DNA of 9,863 nucleotides from an uncultured beta proteobacterium (GCA_902826155.1 CADEDU010000088.1:19994-29856), one strand, 5' to 3'; shown: positions 1-7,131, numbered from the stretch's first letter. Made by a program: numbers and translations. The notes: generated from the sequence alone by a model not told the origin.

Positions 1-176
1 TCGCCGCCCATCGTCATGCGCAACGTGTCGAGCTTCATCCGCTGCACCGAGATCACGCCGGGAACCTTCGCGATCAGGGGAATGTGTTCGGTGTCGTACA
101 CCTCGTTGAAGATCGCTTCCTTGTCGGCGTCGATATCCATTGCGGCGATGAACAGGTACTTTCCTTTGACGGGCAT
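1..176 (-). CDS. Small dimeric alpha/beta-barrel (EthD/DUF-like) protein, 3' end missing
   Basis: The gene reads leftward from ATG 176-174 and runs off the left edge after 58 codons. The protein begins MPVKGKYLFIAAMDIDADKE and continues with a NEVYDTEHIPLIAKVPG segment (residues 24-40). A first beta strand, then a helix holding a Y..EH motif, then a PGV turn is typical of small ferredoxin-like dimeric alpha/beta-barrel proteins (EthD or stress-responsive barrel type, usually about 100 residues or a tandem of that). A perfect AAGGAGG Shine-Dalgarno lies 5 nt upstream of the ATG, so the start is secure. It diverges from the VOC-led operon and may share its control region. Such proteins often sit in catabolic clusters as small enzymes or accessory proteins, but the reaction here is unknown. 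Confidence 0.75.
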   Translation of the reverse strand, partial: MPVKGKYLFIAAMDIDADKEAIFNEVYDTEHIPLIAKVPGVISVQRMKLDTLRMTMGG

Positions 177-306
177 GACTGCCTCCTTGTTGACTGCGGT
201 GGGGAAACGGCTCGTAGAGCAGCGAGCTGCGGACTCGGGCGATCCCGCGAAGGTTCCATCGGGCATGCCGTCGTATCATAGCCCGGCCCATCGCGAATCT
301 TCTCTC
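177..306. promoter_or_regulatory. Divergent promoter region between barrel gene and VOC operon
   Basis: These 130 nt separate two divergent gene starts and must carry promoters for both. On the plus strand a TTGACT box is seen at 190-195, but no good -10 follows at 16-18 nt. At 274-280 overlapping boxes read TATCAT on the plus strand and TATGAT on the minus strand, each a good -10, but neither has a convincing -35. No clear inverted-repeat operator was found. The region is supported by layout; the individual boxes are weak. Confidence 0.4.
182..188 (-). promoter_or_regulatory. Strong Shine-Dalgarno of the left-edge gene
   Basis: On the minus strand this reads AAGGAGG, followed by the 5-nt spacer GCAGT and the ATG at 176. 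It fixes the start of a gene cut by the window edge. The same string AAGGAGGCAGT precedes the MetQ-like gene. Confidence 0.8.
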
Positions 307-1167
307 ATGGACATCACCCTCGGCCCCATCGATCACGTCGGCTTCGGCGTACGCGAGCTTGGCGCAGCGGCGCATCGCCTGCGCCAGCTCGGCTTCACAC
401 TCACGCCGTTTGCCGAGCACACCAAGCGCGCGCCCGACGGACGCCTGCAGCCGGCAGGCAGCGGCCAGCACTCGGTGATGTTCGAGCGCGACTACATCGA
501 GATCCTCGGCATCACCGATCCGAACGCGCAGCACATCCTCGCGCCGCGCATCGCGCGCCATGTCGGCATGCATCACCTGCTGTTCAACGTCGAGAGCGCC
601 GAGCTGGCGAGCATCAAGCTGCGCGCGCGCGGCGTGGCCGCCGAAGACGCCAAGGAGTGGGAGCGCCCGGTCACGCACGGCAACCTCACGCGCACCGCGC
701 GCTTCAGCTACTTCGCCGTGCCGCCCGAAACAACGCCCGAGGGACTGGTCGGATTCGTCCAGCACTTCACGCCCGATGTGATCCGGCCGGCACGCTGCAT
801 GGAACACGGCAACGGCGCCATCGGCTTGGCCGGCGTGGTGATCTGCGCCAACGACACCGCGGCCGTGGTGCGACGCTACGAGCGTTATCTGGAGCAGCCC
901 GCGATCCGCGCCGGCGACGGATTCGTGCTCAGCGTGGCCAAGGACCAGGAGCTGTGCATCGTCAGCCCGGCCACGTTGACCAGCATGTTCGGCGAGCTCG
1001 ACCAGCCCTCCAGCCAGTACATCGCCGCGTGCGTGGTGCGCGTGCGCAACCTCGATCATGCCCGCGAGGTGGTGAGCAGCGCAGGCGTGATCCCGCGCGA
1101 ATGGGCCGAGGGGTTCTGGGTCGAGGGCGGCCGGGCGGTGGGCGGGGTCATCGCGTTCGCCGGATAG
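307..1167 (+). CDS. VOC-family glyoxalase-like protein (Glyoxalase_3-like)
   Basis: A 286-residue protein with two vicinal-oxygen-chelate modules, of the glyoxalase-like PF13468 type. The first module opens with DHVGFGVREL (residues 9-18), where His10 is the usual first metal ligand, and continues through GFTLTPF (29-35) to QHSVMFERDYIEILGI (54-69). The second module starts near GLAGVVICAND (173-183) and the protein ends GGVIAFAG. VOC members include dioxygenases, lyases and isomerases, so the reaction cannot be named from sequence. It is the first gene of the rightward operon. The frame stays open upstream to position 16, but that stretch overlaps the divergent barrel gene. An alternative ATG at 264 has a faint AAGG upstream. 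I prefer 307 because the VOC fold starts there, although it has no clear Shine-Dalgarno. Confidence 0.85.
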   Translation: MDITLGPIDHVGFGVRELGAAAHRLRQLGFTLTPFAEHTKRAPDGRLQPAGSGQHSVMFERDYIEILGITDPNAQHILAPRIARHVGMHHLLFNVESAELASIKLRARGVAAEDAKEWERPVTHGNLTRTARFSYFAVPPETTPEGLVGFVQHFTPDVIRPARCMEHGNGAIGLAGVVICANDTAAVVRRYERYLEQPAIRAGDGFVLSVAKDQELCIVSPATLTSMFGELDQPSSQYIAACVVRVRNLDHAREVVSSAGVIPREWAEGFWVEGGRAVGGVIAFAG

Positions 1168-1206
1168 TGCCGCGCGGGCAGCGCCGCGCCGCAACAAGGG
1201 GGAAGC

Positions 1207-2127
1207 ATGAACGACGCCGAAGAACCGGGCCTGTATCACTACTCGCCGTACAACGACCGGCCGCGGATCACCTGGCCCAACGGCGCGCGCATCGCCTTCT
1301 GGGTTGCACCGAACGTCGAGTTCTACGAACTGGACCCGCCACGGCACCGCGTGCGTCCGTCGTGGTGGCGGCCGCATCCGGATCTGGTGAACTACTCGAT
1401 CCGCGACTACGGCAATCGCGTCGGCTTCTGGCGGATGATCGAGATGCTCGATGCGCTCGAGATCAAAGCGAGCATCTCGCTGAACGTGGCGATCTTCGAG
1501 CACTTTCCCGAGATCGGCAAAGCCATGGTCGATCGCGGCTACGAGATCTTCTCGCACGGGCTGTTCAACACCCGCTACATGTACGACATGACCGAGGAGC
1601 AGGAGCTCGCGTTCATCGAGCTGGTCAAGGCGCAGGTGAAGAAGCACGCCAATCAGGAGCTGGCCGGATGGTTGTCTCCTGCGTTGTCGAACACACCGCA
1701 GACGATGAATCTGCTGGCCAAGGCCGGCATCAAGTACACGCTCGATCTGATGATCGACGATCAGCCCCAGCCGGTGCTCGTCAACGAGGGGCGCCTGATT
1801 AGCGTGCCCTATTCGCTCGAAGTCAACGACTGGACCTCGCTGCACATTGCCGGCGCGCCGCCGCGCGAGTACACCCGCATCATCAAGGCGCAATTCGACC
1901 GGCTCTACCAGGAGGGCGCGCGCTCGGGCACGGTGATGTGTCTGCCGCTGCATCCGTGGATGATCGGCTATCCGCATCGCGTCGAGCCGCTCTACGAGGC
2001 GATCGACTACATCATGAGCCACGACAAGGTCTGGCATTGCACCGGCCGCGAGATCGCCGATTGGTTCTACGCGCATCACTACGACGCGTTCCTTGCGCAG
2101 CAAGCGCGCGCGGCCTCCGGGCTCTAG
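1207..2127 (+). CDS. Polysaccharide deacetylase/PuuE-type hydrolase, copy 1 (catalytic His retained)
   Basis: A 306-residue cytoplasmic protein (no signal peptide) of the carbohydrate-esterase-4-like fold, closest in layout to PuuE-type allantoinases and cyclic imide hydrolases rather than secreted chitin or peptidoglycan deacetylases. Landmarks: WPNGARIAFWVAPNVEF (23-39) with Glu38 where CE4 enzymes carry the first acidic residue; RDYGNRVGFWR (66-76), matching the YGxRxGxWR of PuuE; SHG (116-118) with His117; GWLSP (154-158); LPLHPWMIGYPHR (246-258) with His249 at the CE4 motif-5 position; and SHDKVWHCTGREIADW (271-286), very PuuE-like at the C-terminus. It is preceded by AAGGGGGA, 3 nt from the ATG. 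It lies 39 nt after the VOC gene and 12 nt before its paralog. Likely it hydrolyses a C-N bond in a cyclic amide, imide or ureide. The family is firm, the substrate is not. Confidence 0.88.
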   Translation: MNDAEEPGLYHYSPYNDRPRITWPNGARIAFWVAPNVEFYELDPPRHRVRPSWWRPHPDLVNYSIRDYGNRVGFWRMIEMLDALEIKASISLNVAIFEHFPEIGKAMVDRGYEIFSHGLFNTRYMYDMTEEQELAFIELVKAQVKKHANQELAGWLSPALSNTPQTMNLLAKAGIKYTLDLMIDDQPQPVLVNEGRLISVPYSLEVNDWTSLHIAGAPPREYTRIIKAQFDRLYQEGARSGTVMCLPLHPWMIGYPHRVEPLYEAIDYIMSHDKVWHCTGREIADWFYAHHYDAFLAQQARAASGL

Positions 2128-2139
2128 GGAGACAACAAC

Positions 2140-3063
2140 ATGGCCGTCGACCCCAGCTACCTGCGGGACCCGTACGCCAAGCCCGGCTACGACCACGATC
2201 GCTACCCGTTCAGCAACGTGTTCCAGCGCAAGCCGGTGCAGTGGCCCAATGGCGCGCGCGTGGCGCTGTGGATCATGCCGCGCGTGGAGTTCTTCCCGAT
2301 CAACATGCAGCCCAAGCCGTTCGTTCCCGTCGGCGGCATGGAGCGCCCGTGGCCCGACTACTGGAACTACACGCTGCGCGACTACGGCAATCGCGTCGGC
2401 ATTTTTCGCATCTACGAGGCGCTGGCCAGCCGCGAATTGAAAGCATCGGTCGCGATCAACTCACGCGCCGCCGAGCGCATGCCCGCGATCGTCCGCGATG
2501 CGGTCAAGCACAACTGGGAGATCGTCGCGCACGGCATCGACATGGGCAAGCTGCACTATCACGGCCAGCCCGTCGAGGAAGAAGAGGCGCAGATCAAGGC
2601 GTGCCTCGAATCGCTGCGCAAGCTGTCGGGGCAGCCGGTCAACGGCTGGTTGTCACCGGCGCAGCATCAATCGTTCAACACGCCTGATCTGTTGGCCAGG
2701 CACGGCGTGCGCTATCAGTGTGACTGGGGCAATGACGAGCTGCCCTATCGTATGCGCACCGCGACCGGCGAACTGTACGCATTGCCCACCGCGCTCGAGA
2801 TCGCTGACCTGCGCCTGCTTCACACCTACAAACACCGCACCGACGAATACACCGAAGAGCTGATCGATCACTTCAAGCTGCTGTATCGGGAGGCTGACAA
2901 GCACGGCGGAAGGATCATGTCGATCACGCTCACTCCGTGGTGGATCGGCCAGCCGCATCGGATCGGCGCGCTGGAGGCGGCGCTCGATCGTATCCTCGAC
3001 CATGCCGGAGTGTGGAGTGCGACGGGGGCGGAGATTGTGCAGGCGTGGAGAGCGCAGCAATAA
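2140..3063 (+). CDS. Polysaccharide deacetylase/PuuE-type hydrolase, copy 2 (motif-5 His replaced by Thr)
   Basis: A 307-residue paralog of the preceding protein, colinear through almost its whole length. Shared landmarks are QWPNGARVALWIMPRVEFF (34-52, Glu50), LRDYGNRVGIFR (79-90), AHG (130-132, His131), GWLSP (169-173) and PWWIGQPHR (266-274). The key difference is ITLTPWWIG: Thr265 stands where copy 1 has catalytic-position His249. It also has its own histidine pair in KLHYHGQP (137-144), where copy 1 reads TRYMYDM. The N-terminus adds about 14 residues. A GGGAG box lies just before the ATG. Two adjacent diverged paralogs suggest either a hetero-oligomer or two successive or stereospecific hydrolytic steps. 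It could be catalytically altered rather than dead, since its other motifs are well kept. Confidence 0.87.
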   Translation: MAVDPSYLRDPYAKPGYDHDRYPFSNVFQRKPVQWPNGARVALWIMPRVEFFPINMQPKPFVPVGGMERPWPDYWNYTLRDYGNRVGIFRIYEALASRELKASVAINSRAAERMPAIVRDAVKHNWEIVAHGIDMGKLHYHGQPVEEEEAQIKACLESLRKLSGQPVNGWLSPAQHQSFNTPDLLARHGVRYQCDWGNDELPYRMRTATGELYALPTALEIADLRLLHTYKHRTDEYTEELIDHFKLLYREADKHGGRIMSITLTPWWIGQPHRIGALEAALDRILDHAGVWSATGAEIVQAWRAQQ

Positions 3064-3099
3064 GCGTGGTTCGACACCGCGATTCAGGCAAAGGAAACC

Positions 3100-4461
3100 A
3101 TGCCCGCCCCCATCACCCGCCTGCTCGCCGAATTCATCGGCAGCGCGCCCACGCTGAAACTCCCCGACGGTGCGGTGGAGGTGATCCGCACCGGATTCAC
3201 CGACACCGTCGCGTGCCTGCTCGCCGGCCGCAACGAATCGGTCGTGACCGCGCTCAACCGCTTCACGCTCGAACGCGGCGGCAAGCCCGAAGCGACGCTC
3301 ATGCTGGGCGACAAGCGCGCGCCCGCTGCCGAAGCGGCACTGGTCAACGCCACCGCTGCGCACGCGCTCGATCTCGACGACTACGCGTACTCGAACCATC
3401 CAAGCGCGGTGATGGTGCCGGCGATCCTCGCGGCGGCCGAGTCGGTCGGCGCCGATGGCCAGCGCATGGCACTCGCCTATGCGGTGGGCTACGAGGTGTG
3501 GGGCGACCTCATGCTGCGCGAGCCCGATCACATCTACACCAAGAGCTGGCATCCGACCGGTGTACTCGGTCCGCTCGGGGCCACCGCCGCAGCGAGCGTG
3601 GTGCTCGGCTTGAACGCGCGCGAAGCCAGCCACGCACTCGCGCTCGCCTGCTCGTTCGCCGGCGGAGTGATGGAGAACTTCGGCACGATGTCCAAGCCGA
3701 TCCACGCCGGGCGCGCGGCACAGTCGGGCGTGCTCGCCGCGCAGATGGCCAAGGCCGGCCTGGAAGCCAGCCCCACCGCGCTCGAAGGTGCACGTGGACT
3801 GATGTGGGCGATCTCACCCCACGGCAAGATCGATCGAGACACCGCGCCGCAGCTCGGTCGCACGTGGCGCCTGCCCGCGTTGCGCCTGAACATCAAGAAG
3901 TACGCCACAGTAGGTGCCTCGCAACGCTCGATCGATTCGATCCTCGCCTACCTCAAGACCACGAAGATCGACCCGAAACGCGTGGTGAAGATCGAGCCGC
4001 TGATCGGGCACAAACACTACGCGGTGATGCCGTTCCACAACGCGCAGACCGCGCTGGAGGCGAAGTTCAGCCTGCAATTCACCAGCGCGTGCGCGGTGGC
4101 GTTCGGCAAGGTGGGGCTAGCGCAACTACAGGACGCAGTCGTGCAAAGCGCGGAGATTCGCCGCCTGATGCAATGCGTGCTGCCCAACATCACCGAAGAG
4201 TTCGATCCCACGTATCCGAACGCAGCGCCGTACGACGAAGTGCGGATCACCATGGACGACGGCACCGTACACGTCACGCCGCGAGTGAAGCGCGCGACCG
4301 GTCACGCCGACGTGCCGCTCAGTCGCGAGGAGTTGTGGGAGAAGTTCATCGATTGCGCGCAGTTCGGCGGCGTCACCGAGGCCAAAGCGCGCGCGCTATT
4401 CGATCGCATGCAAGCCATCGACAAAGTTCGTTCGGTGGCCGAGATCCCGACCCTAACCTAA
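3100..4461 (+). CDS. MmgE/PrpD family protein
   Basis: A 453-residue protein, full length for the MmgE/PrpD family (2-methylcitrate dehydratase, cis-aconitate decarboxylase, iminodisuccinate epimerase). The N-terminal all-helical domain carries NATAAHALDLDD (83-94) followed by NHPS (99-102) and VMVPAILAAAE (104-114). Further landmarks are KSWHPTGVLGPLGAT (148-162), SKPIHAGRAAQSG (198-210) and IKKYATVGASQRSIDS (265-280). His100, His151, Lys199 and Lys267 fall at positions matching, from memory, the active-site His/His/Lys/Lys set of cis-aconitate decarboxylase. The usual C-H before the ID motif is A-S here, so it is a divergent subgroup. An AAAGGAAA box precedes the ATG, 36 nt after the deacetylase stop. 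The family acts on polycarboxylic acids, so this protein probably handles the deamidated product of its neighbours. The exact reaction is unknown. Confidence 0.9.
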   Translation: MPAPITRLLAEFIGSAPTLKLPDGAVEVIRTGFTDTVACLLAGRNESVVTALNRFTLERGGKPEATLMLGDKRAPAAEAALVNATAAHALDLDDYAYSNHPSAVMVPAILAAAESVGADGQRMALAYAVGYEVWGDLMLREPDHIYTKSWHPTGVLGPLGATAAASVVLGLNAREASHALALACSFAGGVMENFGTMSKPIHAGRAAQSGVLAAQMAKAGLEASPTALEGARGLMWAISPHGKIDRDTAPQLGRTWRLPALRLNIKKYATVGASQRSIDSILAYLKTTKIDPKRVVKIEPLIGHKHYAVMPFHNAQTALEAKFSLQFTSACAVAFGKVGLAQLQDAVVQSAEIRRLMQCVLPNITEEFDPTYPNAAPYDEVRITMDDGTVHVTPRVKRATGHADVPLSREELWEKFIDCAQFGGVTEAKARALFDRMQAIDKVRSVAEIPTLT

Positions 4462-4468
4462 CGAAACC

Positions 4469-5758
4469 ATGAACCTGAACGAACTTACGGCTTCAGCCGC
4501 TGCCACGGCCATCGCCAAAGGCAAGCTCACCAGCGAAGCGCTCGTGCGCGCCTGCCTCGATCGCATCGCCGCACGCGACGGCGCAGTGAAGGCATGGGTG
4601 TATGTCGACCGCGACCATGCGCTGCGCCAGGCGCGCGAGCTGGACAAATCGCCGCGACGCGGCCCCCTGCACGGCGTGCCGGTGGCGATAAAAGACATGA
4701 TCGACACGCGCGACATGCCCACGCAGCACAACTCGCCGATCTACACCGGCCATCGTCCGAATCAGGATGCGGCGTGCGTGGCAGTCCTGCGTGCGGCCGG
4801 CGCGGTGATCCTCGGCAAGACCGACACGCACGAGTTCGCCGCCGGCGGACGGCTGCCCGGCACGCGCAATCCGCACCACCTCGAACACACGCCCGGTGGG
4901 TCGTCCAGCGGGTCGGCCGCGGCGGTTGCCGATTGCATGGTGCCATTGTCGCTGGGTACGCAGACCGGCGGTTCGACGTTGCGCCCCGCATCGTTCTGCG
5001 GCATCTACGCGATCAAGCCCACGCACGGCACGCTCAACCGCGAAGGCGCCAAGATCTACTCCAACACGCTCGACACCATCGGCTGGTTCGGACGCAGCGT
5101 TGCCGACCTCGGCCTGCTCGCCGACGTGTTCAACATCGATCGCAAACGCTGGACCGCGCGCCGCAGTGTGCAGGGCATGAAGATCGGTCTGTGCCGCACG
5201 CCATATTGGAGCGAAGCCAAACCCGAATCGAAGCGTGCGGTGGAACGCGCCGCCGCGCTCCTCGCCAAAGCAGGCGCGCGCGTGAGCATCGTGCGGCTGC
5301 CCGCGGCCTTCAACAAGATGAACGCGATGCAGGCGCTGATCATGCGCGGCGAAGGGCGCGCGGCGTTTCTGCCGGAATATCGCGCGCATTTCGAGCTGCT
5401 GCACCAGGAATTCCGCGATCGCGTCGAAGACCGCGACCGCATCACGCCACAGAAGCTCGCCGATGCGCTCGACTACGCCGCACGCCTGCGTCCGGAGATC
5501 GATGCGATCGCGCGCAAGTACGACGCACTGCTCAGCCCGAGCGCGATCGGCGAGGCGCCTAAAAGCCTCACCACCACCGGCGATCCGATGTTCCAGCGCA
5601 TGTGGACCGCGCTGCACGTGCCGACCATCAACATCCCGAACGCGAAAGGTCCGGCCGGCTTGCCGATCGGCGTGAGCCTGATCGGACCGCGCTACTCCGA
5701 CGCAGCGCTGCTGGGTGTGGCCGATGCGGTCGCGAAGGTGATCTGCGCGGAGGCGTAA
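4469..5758 (+). CDS. Amidase-signature family amidase
   Basis: A 429-residue cytoplasmic amidase of the Ser-cisSer-Lys family. The catalytic lysine is Lys75 in GVPVAIKDMID (69-79). The Gly/Ser-rich signature HTPGGSSSGSAAAVA (140-154) supplies the cis-serine, probably Ser145, and Ser169 in LGTQTGGSTLRPASFCGIYAIKPT (162-185) is the nucleophile. The 24-residue distance between the two serines is the usual one. The C-terminal half is family-typical, ending in GLPIGVSLIGP (about 399-409). It hydrolyses linear amide bonds to acid plus ammonia or amine. It starts 7 nt after the MmgE/PrpD stop with only a weak A-rich ribosome site, so it is probably translationally coupled and is the last gene of the operon. 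Paired with PuuE-type ring-opening enzymes it would suit a half-amidase role; that is inference. Confidence 0.92.
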   Translation: MNLNELTASAAATAIAKGKLTSEALVRACLDRIAARDGAVKAWVYVDRDHALRQARELDKSPRRGPLHGVPVAIKDMIDTRDMPTQHNSPIYTGHRPNQDAACVAVLRAAGAVILGKTDTHEFAAGGRLPGTRNPHHLEHTPGGSSSGSAAAVADCMVPLSLGTQTGGSTLRPASFCGIYAIKPTHGTLNREGAKIYSNTLDTIGWFGRSVADLGLLADVFNIDRKRWTARRSVQGMKIGLCRTPYWSEAKPESKRAVERAAALLAKAGARVSIVRLPAAFNKMNAMQALIMRGEGRAAFLPEYRAHFELLHQEFRDRVEDRDRITPQKLADALDYAARLRPEIDAIARKYDALLSPSAIGEAPKSLTTTGDPMFQRMWTALHVPTINIPNAKGPAGLPIGVSLIGPRYSDAALLGVADAVAKVICAEA

Positions 5759-5847
5759 GCCACGCAGCTACGAGACGATCGGCGTCGCAACGTCGAAGCA
5801 CTTGCGTCAGATCAAGCGCGAGGAGCGCGCCAGATTAGCCCGCTTGC
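5759..5847. other. Intergenic gap between two convergent operons
   Basis: These 89 nt separate the stop codons of the rightward amidase operon and the leftward lipocalin-like gene. A short 5-bp GCGCG/CGCGC hairpin (5816-5820 with 5826-5830, loop AGGAG) is present, but it has no T-run on either side. I see no convincing intrinsic terminator and no gene. Confidence 0.5.
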
Positions 5848-6234
5848 TTAACCCGCCTGCCGCACCCACACCACGCGGATCGTGTGCGGCTCGCCGTCGA
5901 TGAGCATCGGGCCTGAGAGCACCAGCTGCGCTCCGGCACCCTCCCCTTCGAGGGTCGCGTGGCGCAGATTGCGAGCGCCGACGAAGCCCGGAATGGACGA
6001 CATCTCGATGACGTGCGTGACCGTGCCGCGCGCCTCGTCCACCTCGTAGTCGCCGTAGTAGGCAAGGAAGCTGTCGGCCGCGCGCGTCATCATTTGCACC
6101 GACACCTTGCGGTCGCGCGAATACTCGAGCACGCCGATCGCGCCTGGCCCCATCGGCAGTTGCGTCACGCCCTGCGCATTGCTGGCCTCATAGGCGGCGA
6201 GGCGCCAGCGTCCGGGGAGGCGGTCAGCGAGCAT
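5848..6234 (-). CDS. Lipocalin-like domain protein
   Basis: A 128-residue protein with no signal peptide. It begins with the lipocalin-like signature LPGRWRLAAYEA (6-17, G-x-W at 8-10) and runs through strands GVLEYSRDRKVSVQMM (34-49), AYYGDYEVDE (58-67), TVTHVIEMSSIPGFVG (71-86) and HTIRVVWVRQ (117-126). This matches the small bacterial lipocalin-like family (Lipocalin_5 type), a single beta barrel whose ligands are mostly unknown. The start is fixed by an in-frame TGA at 6246-6244, just upstream. It is the last gene of the leftward operon, 30 nt after the binding-protein stop. Such proteins recur in catabolic clusters and may bind a small hydrophobic intermediate; that is inference. Confidence 0.8.
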   Translation of the reverse strand: MLADRLPGRWRLAAYEASNAQGVTQLPMGPGAIGVLEYSRDRKVSVQMMTRAADSFLAYYGDYEVDEARGTVTHVIEMSSIPGFVGARNLRHATLEGEGAGAQLVLSGPMLIDGEPHTIRVVWVRQAG

Positions 6235-6264
6235 GGAGTCCGCTCATGGTGGGCGTGCGCATCC

Positions 6265-7074
6265 CTACTTCCAGTATTCCGGCTTGGAGAAGCCCTTCGC
6301 CTTCGCATCGGTCTCGACGAACTTCCTGTACTCGGCCGACTTGTACGCCGCGACCAGATCGTTGAGCCACGCTTTGCCGTCGCTGGTTTTCTTGGCGACG
6401 ACGATGATGCGGAACTGTGGCGCCGGGTCTTCCAGCGCGAGCGCATCGGTGAGCAGCATGCCGGCGGCAAGCACGTGATTGCCAAGTGCGAGGCCCGCGT
6501 CGACATCGGCCAGAGACCGCGGAATCTGCGGCGCATCGAGCGGCGTGAGCTTCAACTTCTTCGGATTCTGCACGACGCTCTTCTCGGTGGCTTTGCCGGC
6601 CGGTGTGTTCGGATCGAGCTTGATCAGATTGAGCGACTGCAGAAAGACCAGCGATCGCGCCAAGCTCGTGGGCTCGTTCGAGAGCGAAATCGACGAGCCG
6701 TCCTTGATCTCGGCGAGGGTCTTGAACTTCTTCGAGTACAGCCCGAGCGGCGCGCTAGGAATCTGCAGCACCTCGAACAGATCGCCCTTGGTCTGCTGAT
6801 TGAACGATTCGAGGAACGCGCGGTTCTGGAACACATTGGCTTCGAGCGAGCCGTCCATCACTGCGGTGTTGGGCTGCATGATGTTGGAGAACTCGGTCGC
6901 CTGGATCTTGTACCCCTGTTTCTCCAGCACCGGCTGCACGCCGCGCTTGAACTGGTCGGCGTACGGCCCGGGAAAAAAACCGATGCGGATACGCTTGTCG
7001 TCCTGCGCGATGGCCGACGTGTTCAGTGCCACCGCAGCGAATACCGCAGCGATGATCGTGCTGATGCCCTTCAT
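6265..7074 (-). CDS. metQ: NlpA/MetQ-family ABC substrate-binding protein
   Basis: A 269-residue periplasmic binding protein. MKGISTIIAAVFAAVALNTS followed by AIAQ is a classic type-I signal peptide with cleavage after AIA or AIAQ. The mature part shows NlpA-family landmarks: IRIGFFPGPYADQ (29-41), EFSNIMQPNTAV (61-72), GSLEANVFQN (75-84), SNEPTSLARSL (132-142), NPKKLKLTPLDAPQIPRSL (170-188) and ALGNH (196-200). By family alignment it should bind methionine or a related small molecule and deliver it to the adjacent permease. Two oddities stand out: there is no cysteine anywhere, so it is not a lipoprotein like most MetQ/NlpA, and the FQH of E. coli MetQ is FQN here (Asn84), while the Arg140 and Asn199 pocket positions remain. 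The start is set by AAAGGAGG 6 nt upstream. An in-frame ATG at 7113 would bury the signal peptide and is rejected. The symbol denotes family only. Confidence 0.88.
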   Translation of the reverse strand: MKGISTIIAAVFAAVALNTSAIAQDDKRIRIGFFPGPYADQFKRGVQPVLEKQGYKIQATEFSNIMQPNTAVMDGSLEANVFQNRAFLESFNQQTKGDLFEVLQIPSAPLGLYSKKFKTLAEIKDGSSISLSNEPTSLARSLVFLQSLNLIKLDPNTPAGKATEKSVVQNPKKLKLTPLDAPQIPRSLADVDAGLALGNHVLAAGMLLTDALALEDPAPQFRIIVVAKKTSDGKAWLNDLVAAYKSAEYRKFVETDAKAKGFSKPEYWK

Positions 7075-7080
7075 GAACTG

Positions 7081-7088
7081 CCTCCTTT
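7081..7088 (-). promoter_or_regulatory. Shine-Dalgarno deciding the MetQ-like start
   Basis: On the minus strand it reads AAAGGAGG with a 6-nt spacer to the ATG at 7074. It picks this ATG over the upstream in-frame ATG codons at 7113 and 7095. It is the strongest ribosome site in the operon and suits a binding protein made in excess over the membrane parts. Confidence 0.85.
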
Positions 7089-7131
7089 GATCCATTGCGA
7101 TCGCTGCCCTCATCCTAGCCTTCCCGGCGTC

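Noticed and set aside
16..306. N-terminal extension of the VOC reading frame to position 16
   Set aside because: The added 97 residues have no VOC similarity and lie antisense to the well-supported barrel gene at 1-176 with its strong Shine-Dalgarno.
657..1802. Long plus-strand frame across the VOC and first deacetylase genes
   Set aside because: Arg/Ala-rich shadow translation of GC-rich coding DNA, spanning two genes with clear family motifs in another frame.
2653..3705. Long minus-strand frame over the second deacetylase and MmgE/PrpD genes
   Set aside because: Antisense shadow with no recognisable domain; the plus-strand genes are family-confirmed.
2937..4472. 511-codon plus-strand frame over the MmgE/PrpD gene
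   Set aside because: Arg-rich out-of-frame shadow with no motifs.
4493..5617. Minus-strand frame opposite the amidase gene
   Set aside because: Antisense shadow; the amidase catalytic triad is intact on the plus strand.
5816..5830. Hairpin GCGCG-AGGAG-CGCGC as a bidirectional terminator between the operons
   Set aside because: The stem is only 5 bp and no T-run follows on either strand.
7075..7131. Riboswitch or attenuator before the MetQ-like gene
   Set aside because: The 57-nt gap shows no SAM-type fold or terminator, only a strong Shine-Dalgarno.
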